The notes beneath the pieces were generated by a model. It did not search any database and had not been told where the DNA came from. It saw only the letters and a list, made by a program, of their open reading frames with translations. A program made the position numbers and the translations under genes. 12,700 bases of DNA from Smithella sp. (GTDB lineage: Bacteria > Desulfobacterota > Syntrophia > Syntrophales > Smithellaceae), in the NCBI GenBank assembly GCA_012797505.1, contig JAAZOZ010000050.1, positions 1-12,700 on the forward strand. Direction: 5' to 3'. This document shows, in pieces, positions 1 to 4,491 of the stretch (its first letter is position 1; each line of letters starts with the position of its first letter).

Positions 1-105
1 ACATATTATTGAACAGAATGTTACTTTGTTCACTACACTTCTGAAAACATCAGAACACTTTCGTTGATATTATTAATGTTTTCTCACTGAAATCCACGTT
101 TGCTG

Positions 106-399
106 TCAAAGTCGGGAATTATAATGCCAAATTTCAGTCTTGATTTCCTCTTGCTGGTAGCCGCCGGTTGTATAGGTAGTTGATCGCTTGAATTCAGTTC
201 CAGAGGCGAAAGTTCCCTTCACCTCTTTCTTTTTCCCGGTGATATATTCCGGTTCGCCGCATTTATACAGCACCTCGGCCGTGCTTGCGCCGCGGGCAAC
301 AACTTCTTCGCCACAGCGAAAGGCCAGGCTGCCAGAGGGTATTGATAGCATTGCAAGACAAAACGCAGCGAAAACTAGAAAATAAATGGGTTTATTCAT
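106..399 (-). CDS. Small exported protein, DUF2845-like, short at the C-terminus
   Basis: Encodes 97 residues beginning with a classical signal peptide: Lys3, a hydrophobic stretch at about residues 5-20, and a likely cleavage site after SLA at residue 26. The mature part opens with FRCGEEVV, then has an AEVLYKCGEPEY motif at about residues 41-52 and a terminal IWHYN. This pattern (FRCG, then CGEP, then W-x-YN) is what I associate with the DUF2845 family of secreted proteobacterial proteins, whose function is unknown to me. Family members normally continue about 20 residues past the W-x-YN motif with a beta-strand-rich tail. This one stops four residues after it, and neither other frame downstream restores a family-like tail, so it may be truncated. 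The start has a strong ribosome site, GGAGGATC, just upstream on the minus strand. No cotranscribed neighbour is visible. Confidence 0.6.
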   Translation of the reverse strand: MNKPIYFLVFAAFCLAMLSIPSGSLAFRCGEEVVARGASTAEVLYKCGEPEYITGKKKEVKGTFASGTEFKRSTTYTTGGYQQEEIKTEIWHYNSRL

Positions 400-752
400 G
401 GTGATCCTCCAAATAATATTACCTTCTGAATAAAAATTATTTGAGGTTATCGAGTGCGTTATCTTCTTTATGCGCCAAACTGCTACAGAATGTCAAGATT
501 GTTGTGAAGCATTGGGCTTACTCCGTCTTATGGGTATATGTCTCGGAGGCGCAGAAGCGAAAAGGGGCATACATCGCCTCATGTGTGCCGTTATAAAAGT
601 ACGCTTTATTTTTTCATTCACCGGCTGTTTCCCCTGCCTTCCCCTATTGTAGGGGAATGACTTGATCTTTTATTTAATAGAATATAAACTTATACAACAA
701 TGAATGTGATACAATATAATCATTAATTTGTGTGTTGTAAAAGGAGGAAATC
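400..752. other. Gene-poor stretch with two inverted repeats
   Basis: I find no convincing gene here. The stretch holds two inverted repeats. At 566-589, GGCATACA pairs with TGTGTGCC around an 8-base loop (one G-T pair). At 639-657, TTCCCCTA and TAGGGGAA form a perfect 8-bp stem around TTG. Neither is directly followed by a T-run, so I do not call them terminators. The last 60 bases are strongly AT-rich and probably hold the promoter of the gene starting at 753. Confidence 0.5.
707..720 (+). promoter_or_regulatory. Possible extended -10 promoter for the winged-helix gene
   Basis: TG-A-TACAAT at 707-715 matches an extended -10 element, and an overlapping TATAAT lies at 715-720. There is no good -35 hexamer at the right distance, which an extended -10 can tolerate. 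The gene start at 753 is about 35 bases downstream, with AAAGGAGG between. AT-rich DNA often contains such matches by chance. Confidence 0.35.
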
Positions 753-995
753 ATGGGAGCAAAAGAAGAAGTTTTGGCAGCAGCGAAAATAGTGATTAAA
801 TCAAGAGGCATTAACGAATTTGCGGTTGGAGAAGTTATACAATATATGCAAAAGAATAAAACGAAATATAAAGAACCCACAATTCGCTCACAGATTGTAT
901 CTCGATGCTGCGTAAACTCACCGAAGCATCACGATGATCAATATAAATATTTCAAGCGCATTAGAAAGAACACTTACAAAATATTGGAATTTTAG
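753..995 (+). CDS. Small winged-helix-like (DUF7669-type) protein
   Basis: Encodes 80 residues. An N-terminal helix (EEVLAAAKIVIKSRG, about 5-19) is followed by FAVGEVIQYMQ (about 23-33), then a helix containing TIRSQIVSRCCVNSPKHH (about 43-60), and a C-terminal YKYFKRIRKNTYKIL strand region. From memory, this matches a small winged helix-turn-helix domain (DUF7669) with the signature STIRTHI-SRMC-NAP-HH followed by a short aromatic strand, often found fused or next to restriction endonucleases. Stand-alone copies could bind DNA; a regulatory or restriction-linked role here is inference from the R-M genes 240 bases away on the opposite strand. The ribosome site AAAGGAGGAAATC before the ATG is excellent, which strongly supports the gene and its start. 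Confidence 0.65.
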   Translation: MGAKEEVLAAAKIVIKSRGINEFAVGEVIQYMQKNKTKYKEPTIRSQIVSRCCVNSPKHHDDQYKYFKRIRKNTYKILEF

Positions 996-1071
996 AATGA
1001 AGAGAAAAATTTAGATTCATCATCCGGCTGATGCTTACTTTCACTTACCTACGCAATCACAAGGGGGAAGT

Positions 1072-1106
1072 AAAAAATGAACTACCCCGTAGCAAGCTGC
1101 GGGGTA
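1072..1106 (-). terminator. Probable Rho-independent terminator after the R-M genes
   Basis: On the minus strand, a perfect 7-bp stem (TACCCCG/CGGGGTA, 1083-1106) that can extend inward through AGC/GCT is followed five bases later by TTTTTT (1077-1072). The orientation suits a stop for the restriction-modification transcript, whose last gene ends at 1231. The 5-base gap before the T-run is longer than ideal, so it could instead be a repeated palindrome of the host genome. Confidence 0.45.
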
Positions 1107-1178
1107 TCCAAATCCAAAGGAACGAAGTAAGCTTCAGGGAATTGACCCTTAGAGATTAAAGATTACTGATTGAAATAC

Positions 1179-1236
1179 CTTTAACGTGAAGCTCAGCGGC
1201 GGGCGGTAGCCCGTCCGCTGGCGGGCCTTATTAGAC
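1179..1236 (-). other. attC-like integron recombination site (downstream of restriction gene)
   Basis: Read on the minus strand, the site begins GTCTAAT (1236-1230; consensus R'' box RYYYAAC, last base changed) and ends GTTAAAG (1185-1179; consensus R' box GTTRRRY, last base changed). Between them is a strong imperfect palindrome: CAGCGG pairs with CCGCTG and CGGGC with GCCCG, around a 4-base loop. One unpaired A lies in the 5' arm, the kind of extrahelical base that gives attC its orientation. The stop codon TAA of the restriction gene lies inside the R'' box, the usual cassette arrangement. Total length is 58 bases, typical of short attC sites. Both R-boxes carry one mismatch, so activity is uncertain. 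Confidence 0.6.
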
Positions 1237-1773
1237 CTTCTTTGTCGGTAATCCAAGCCATGCGATTGGTAATTCATTGAACTTATAGTGACAGTTGACA
1301 CTGTGAATGTAATCTAACACATCTTTGTATTCTGGCTTCTTGAACCAATCGTTCAATACATAAACATATTCAACCTTTAACCCCAATGGAGCGACCAATT
1401 TTAGATATTGCTTTCGTTTGAAATCGCAAGTCTGTAATTTTTCGTCAACCGACCCTGCAACTTGTTGATACTTGACTTCAATAATAAACAAAGTTTCCCG
1501 AACGATAACGAGCATTGCATCGTCCGGCAGTAGCTTCTTGGACAGCATTTTCTGCCAACTGACATTGGACTCATCCAAAAATTTATAGAAATCATGTTTT
1601 TTAAAGCATCTGGCAACTATCCTTCCTTCAAAGTACACCCCCATCCCAGCCTTGTTGGGAATCTTGGCAATGCTATAACCTGGAATTTCGGCAAGAAGCT
1701 TTTGAAAGTCAACTTTGTCTTCAAAGTTCAATCCTGTAAGTGTGTTTGCACCACCCAAGCCACCCGTTTTCAT
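1231..1773 (-). CDS. PD-(D/E)XK restriction endonuclease, probable Type II
   Basis: A 180-residue protein that I infer cuts DNA at the site protected by the adjacent methyltransferase. It starts MKTGGLGGANTLTG-x-x-FE (residues 1-18), an N-terminal signature I associate with several Type II restriction enzymes, with Glu18 as a possible metal-site residue. The nuclease core is P83-D84-D85 in a strand, then TLFIIEVKYQQ with Glu99-x-Lys101, giving the PD-(D/E)XK catalytic set. It is followed by GSVDEKLQT (107-115) and a basic helix FKRKQYLKL. The ATG has GGAGGT upstream and overlaps the methyltransferase stop by four bases (ATGA), so the two genes are translationally coupled and form the R-M pair. 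The recognition sequence cannot be read from the protein; if the methyltransferase keeps DpnA specificity it could be GATC, but this is a guess. Confidence 0.78.
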   Translation of the reverse strand: MKTGGLGGANTLTGLNFEDKVDFQKLLAEIPGYSIAKIPNKAGMGVYFEGRIVARCFKKHDFYKFLDESNVSWQKMLSKKLLPDDAMLVIVRETLFIIEVKYQQVAGSVDEKLQTCDFKRKQYLKLVAPLGLKVEYVYVLNDWFKKPEYKDVLDYIHSVNCHYKFNELPIAWLGLPTKKV

Positions 1774-2714
1774 TTGCCTACCTCCGCAAAATTAAGAAGG
1801 GACGCGCTCTCTTTGATTGCCATTCCAAGGCGCTTTGAAGACAACGCTATGAACTCTGCATCCAATTCACACCCGACAAACTTTCGTTTTAGCGTTACAG
1901 AAGCAACGCCGGTTGTCGAACTTCCAGAGAATGGATCAAGTACTAAATCGCCTTCAGCGGTGCTTGCCAAGATAATTCTCTCCAAAAGTTGGATGGGTTT
2001 TTGTGTTGGGTGCTTCCCAAATCCTTTTTCATCGCCATTTGGGGGAGTCATAGACCAAACCGACTTCATCTGTTTGCCGTTGTTGATTTGCCGCATTTTG
2101 TCGTAATTAAAAAGATGCTTCGACTTATCTGTTTTCGCCGCCCAGATTATTGTTTCCGTCGAATGGGTAAAATAACGGCAAGAAAGGTTCGGAGGCGGAT
2201 TGGGTTTTTCCCAAGTAATGTCGTTAAGGATTTTCATTCCCAGTTGTTGCATTGCATAGCCAACTGAATGAATTACATGGTGTGTGCCGGACACCCAAAT
2301 TGTGCCGTTTGGTTTCAAAACTTTCTGACATCTTGAAAGCCATGCCATATTGAATTCATGATTCATCTCCGGCCCATTAGATTTGTCCCATTGCCCCTTG
2401 TCAACCTTTACCATCTTCCCCGCATGGCAGGTAATGCCGCCATTTGACAGGAAGTAAGGCGGGTCAGCAAAGATCATATCGAACTTTCCTTCAGGATATT
2501 TGGCTATGAGCATATCCATAAACTCGATACAATTGGCGTGATAAAGCCAAACGCCGTATTCATCGTTGCGATAAACACACTGGTTGGGAGAATATTCGGA
2601 ACTCTCCATTACCATCAAAGGAAACTTTGGAAAATCTTCTGATGTTTTGTACTTCACCGACTTTCCCCCTGTTGATCTATCAGCTTTTGCAGCAGAACCT
2701 TTATACCTTCCCAT
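1770..2714 (-). CDS. DpnA-like N6-adenine DNA methyltransferase (beta class)
   Basis: Transfers a methyl group from S-adenosylmethionine to DNA, very probably to adenine, protecting against the coupled nuclease. With the start used here it is 314 residues. Motif IV is DPPYFLSNGG (84-93), followed by VDKGQWDK (104-111), NLSCRYFTHSTETI (176-189), KHPTQKP (234-240) and motif I DPFSGSSTTGV (260-270). Motif IV before motif I defines the beta class, and FADPPYFLSNGG plus the VDKG-WDK and ITW-K-NP-PNLSCRYFTHSTETI stretches closely resemble my recollection of DpnA (M2.DpnII), which acts on GATC. I chose the ATG at 2714 because AAGGAAGGG lies 7 bases before it; this overlaps the upstream gene by 61 bases. 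A start at 2609 would give about 279 residues, nearer DpnA's length, but lacks a ribosome site. An open frame to 2771 also exists. Confidence 0.88.
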   Translation of the reverse strand: MGRYKGSAAKADRSTGGKSVKYKTSEDFPKFPLMVMESSEYSPNQCVYRNDEYGVWLYHANCIEFMDMLIAKYPEGKFDMIFADPPYFLSNGGITCHAGKMVKVDKGQWDKSNGPEMNHEFNMAWLSRCQKVLKPNGTIWVSGTHHVIHSVGYAMQQLGMKILNDITWEKPNPPPNLSCRYFTHSTETIIWAAKTDKSKHLFNYDKMRQINNGKQMKSVWSMTPPNGDEKGFGKHPTQKPIQLLERIILASTAEGDLVLDPFSGSSTTGVASVTLKRKFVGCELDAEFIALSSKRLGMAIKESASLLNFAEVGK

Positions 2715-3202
2715 GACATGTCCCTTCCTTGACCAGTTGGATAGTTTACGTCTTCCTGTCCCCAAATCCATTTATAGGCTTTCAATAAAGCTTCGGGGTT
2801 CTCGCCTATTGGATTGCTCAAACGAACAGCTTCCAATACATCGTCAGGGTCTTCACCTTTGTAAACCTTTTCAAATGCCTTTAGAATATCAATGGTCGCT
2901 GTACAATCAACTCCTGCCTTTTGGCTTAAGTCATCAAATATCTGCTTATGAGTGATTTGCCATAAGCTTTGTTCTGATGGACTATAAATGAATACGAAAA
3001 AGTCTTCTTTTCTCATCTTGCCCCAGGCTTGTTTCCCACCGGGCTTAACGATGACAATTTTCCTGCCATCAGCAATATCCTCAACTTCATATCCACGATA
3101 GGGTATTTCTTCAAGTCTTGCTACAAATTCACTCCTTCCGGCATTCTTTATCCGCAGCCGTTTTAGGTCGATAGAATGTTTATAGATATTTCTTTTTACC
3201 AT
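2654..3202 (-). CDS. Unrecognised protein, first gene of the R-M cassette
   Basis: I do not recognise this 182-residue protein. It is soluble-looking and has no signal or membrane segment. The N-terminus is basic (MVKRNIYKH). The middle holds alternating beta-rich segments (GRKIVIVKPGG, about 47-57; DFFVFIYSP, about 67-75). The C-terminus is helical and contains KWIWGQEDVNYPTGQGRDM (about 141-159), possibly a conserved core. The reading frame stays open upstream to a TTG at 3283, but that would run through the attC-like site at 3226-3281; the ATG at 3202 lies just inside the cassette and is preferred, although its ribosome site (AAGG, two bases away) is poor. The gene overlaps the methyltransferase start by 61 bases, so it belongs to the same transcript. 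Accessory restriction subunit, specificity factor or regulator are all possible; none is shown. Confidence 0.65.
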   Translation of the reverse strand: MVKRNIYKHSIDLKRLRIKNAGRSEFVARLEEIPYRGYEVEDIADGRKIVIVKPGGKQAWGKMRKEDFFVFIYSPSEQSLWQITHKQIFDDLSQKAGVDCTATIDILKAFEKVYKGEDPDDVLEAVRLSNPIGENPEALLKAYKWIWGQEDVNYPTGQGRDMSWEGIKVLLQKLIDQQGESR

Positions 3203-3225
3203 TGCCTTGTCATTATTTATTTTAG

Positions 3226-3281
3226 GTCTAACACAGAATACACCGGGCGCGCCAGCGTTCCGGTGAAATGATTCGTTATGC
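3226..3281 (-). other. attC-like integron recombination site (between two cassettes)
   Basis: On the minus strand this 56-base site starts GCATAAC (3281-3275) and ends GTTAGAC (3232-3226), which matches the R' consensus GTTRRRY exactly. The arms form an imperfect palindrome: GAAT pairs with ATTC and CACCGG with CCGGTG, around a 13-base loop. The 5' arm is one base longer than the 3' arm, as expected of attC read in this direction. It lies 13 bases after the stop of the nuclease gene and about 24 bases before the next start, exactly where a cassette boundary should be. Read on the plus strand the boxes are GTCTAAC and GTTATGC, also plausible, so the orientation rests mainly on gene direction. 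Confidence 0.62.
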
Positions 3282-3293
3282 AATCTTCATTTG

Positions 3294-3857
3294 TCAAAAA
3301 CCAACCATACGCGTAATAATATCAACGTTCATCGTTTTAAGAGTATTATAAAAGTGGATTTCGTCCTCATTTGCTTCACATCTGAATTTGTACTTTCCCC
3401 ATTTTGCAGATCTCAAAACACCAAGAAACACCAATGTGTAAGGATACTTTGTATTGTAAATTAGTGATTGTCCAATTGCGGTAGCCATCGCTTGACACGA
3501 GCCTTTTCCCTTGAGCAATTTTATTTCAATGGGTAGAAAATTTTTCGGCGATAGAGGGTCTTGAATCATAATATCAGGCGCGGCAAAGACATCATGAATA
3601 AAAACCCACCGATCTTGCTTCGCCTTGGAATATGCTTTTTTATCTTCTGCTGTCTGACCACTTCGGAAAGTGACGTTTTCGATAAGCGTTTTAGAATTTT
3701 TCTTGAGCCCGTAAGATTTGGCCATAATCTCACGAATTCGGAGAGCTGAAAATGTGGTTAAATCTTGCTCCGTTACAATAGAATGGCGAAAATCATTAAA
3801 AGCTTCCCCATTGAGGAATTCATTATGAATTCTGTGCAAGAAAACTGACCATTTCAT
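3294..3857 (-). CDS. PD-(D/E)XK nuclease-like protein in its own cassette
   Basis: Encodes 187 residues from the ATG at 3857, chosen because GGGAG lies six bases upstream; earlier in-frame starts at 3878 (ATG) and 3887 (TTG) fall in or beside the candidate attC site. The apparent catalytic set is P94-D95 in FAAPDIMIQDP, then LPIEIKLLKGKGSCQ with Glu111-x-Lys113. The downstream QAMATAIGQSLIY carries Gln122 and Gln130, and a helix with glutamines after the E-x-K strand is seen in several PD-(D/E)XK nucleases. I do not recognise the exact family. It could be a second restriction enzyme, a helper of the neighbouring R-M system, a solitary defence nuclease or a repair-type nuclease. It lies between two attC-like sites and so may be an independent cassette that was merely captured next to the R-M genes. 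Confidence 0.68.
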   Translation of the reverse strand: MKWSVFLHRIHNEFLNGEAFNDFRHSIVTEQDLTTFSALRIREIMAKSYGLKKNSKTLIENVTFRSGQTAEDKKAYSKAKQDRWVFIHDVFAAPDIMIQDPLSPKNFLPIEIKLLKGKGSCQAMATAIGQSLIYNTKYPYTLVFLGVLRSAKWGKYKFRCEANEDEIHFYNTLKTMNVDIITRMVGF

Positions 3858-3878
3858 AGCAGGCTCCCGGTTCTTCAT

Positions 3879-3928
3879 GCATAACAATTAATATACCCAT
3901 CGGGCTTTTTCAGATGCTTTTGTTATGA
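3879..3928 (-). other. Weak attC-like candidate at the start of the nuclease cassette
   Basis: On the minus strand, TCATAAC (3928-3922) and GTTATGC (3885-3879) bracket about 36 bases; CATAACAA and TTGTTATG form a perfect 8-bp outer stem, and CCC-gat-GGG sits in the middle. The R' form GTTATGC departs from GTTRRRY at one base. The central arms pair poorly compared with the other two sites. Its position, immediately before the nuclease start, is what a cassette boundary requires. It may be a degenerate attC or a chance AT-rich palindrome. Confidence 0.38.
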
Positions 3929-4206
3929 TCCTACAGTATCCAATAAAGAATGAAAAGGACATATCCTTAAATATCAAGTTTGAATAAACTTTTTACCACC
4001 TGGTATTTTTTGGTAATAAGGACCAAACGCCCGGCGGGTAAAATATGGGGAATTTGTCCAATGTAATGAAATCCAATTGTAAGAGAGCATCACGCCCTGA
4101 GCTAACGAATACTCTATAATAGGAAACTACACAAGACCCGGATGAACCATAAAAACCCCCATTTTTAAGGCCGATTGCTGGGGATAGTGCTGGGGACGGC
4201 GTTCTT
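3929..4206. other. Non-coding stretch between cassettes and tRNA-Glu
   Basis: No convincing gene. A minus-strand open frame crosses this region but starts by translating the tRNA, so it is not credible. Visible elements are the inverted repeats AAGGA-cata-TCCTT (3955-3968) and AAGTTT-gaat-AAACTT (3976-3991), which lie upstream of the nuclease gene and could be operator or promoter elements, and a direct repeat of TGCTGGGGA (4176-4184 and 4188-4196). I could not find a well-spaced -35/-10 pair for the cassette genes. Confidence 0.45.
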
Positions 4207-4241
4207 AAAAATAAAAAATGGCTTATGAAATGCTCATAAAC
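4207..4241 (-). terminator. Rho-independent terminator after tRNA-Glu
   Basis: On the minus strand, GTTTATGA and TCATAAGC pair (8 bp, one G-T) around the loop GCATT at 4241-4221, followed by a T-rich run (CATTTTTTATTTTT) at 4220-4207. It starts about 15 bases after the tRNA CCA end. Confidence 0.7.
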
Positions 4242-4255
4242 AATTGTTTTTATTT

Positions 4256-4330
4256 TGGTAGTCCCACGGGGGTTTGAACCCCGGTTTCCGGCGTGAGAGG
4301 CCAGCGTCCTAACCACTAGACGATGGGACC
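4256..4330 (-). tRNA. tRNA-Glu (CTC anticodon)
   Basis: A complete 75-base cloverleaf folds on the minus strand. The acceptor stem is GGTCCCA/TGGGACT with discriminator A and encoded CCA. The D-arm is GTC...GAC with TAGTGGTTAG. The anticodon stem CTGGC/GCCGG carries the loop CTCTCAC, giving anticodon CTC (reads GAG, glutamate). The T-arm is CGGGG-TTCAAAC-CCCCG. It lies 161 bases downstream of the synthetase gene that charges it. Its 3' end faces the accessory segment, making it a plausible island attachment site; no second copy of its 3' end is seen in this window. Confidence 0.97.
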
Positions 4331-4415
4331 ATGAATGCGTTCAATCCGCGCGGCGCGGAACTCCGGTCGCCGCCAACCCACAATCCGCCGAACGCAGCGG
4401 ACAGTCGAGCGTGCT

Positions 4416-4444
4416 TACCTAGTCAAAGCGCCTCAAAATGTCAA
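4416..4444 (-). promoter_or_regulatory. Possible promoter for tRNA-Glu
   Basis: On the minus strand a perfect TTGACA (4444-4439) is followed, after 17 bases, by TAGGTA (4421-4416). The -35 is ideal; the -10 is poor. Transcription would begin about 80 bases before the tRNA. The tRNA may also be read from the gltX transcript. Confidence 0.4.
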
Positions 4445-4491
4445 GGCAAAATTGCCGTTCAATGCCGCGGTGCGTCCTGTCTGCGTCCGGC

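Noticed and set aside
566..589. A further attC-like site
   Set aside because: The stem is good, but matching R-boxes are not present on both sides in either orientation.
470..652. A 60-residue plus-strand open frame
   Set aside because: No ribosome site, no family resemblance, and it runs through the two inverted repeats.
3203..3283. N-terminal extension of the unknown cassette protein from a TTG at 3283
   Set aside because: It would translate the attC-like site and has no good ribosome site; the ATG at 3202 lies just inside the cassette boundary.
1..4250. CRISPR array or prophage genes
   Set aside because: No regularly spaced direct repeats and no phage structural, lysis or integrase motifs were seen.
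3993..4316. A 107-residue minus-strand open frame starting inside tRNA-Glu
   Set aside because: Its N-terminus is a translation of the tRNA sequence and the rest crosses the terminator; no ribosome site.
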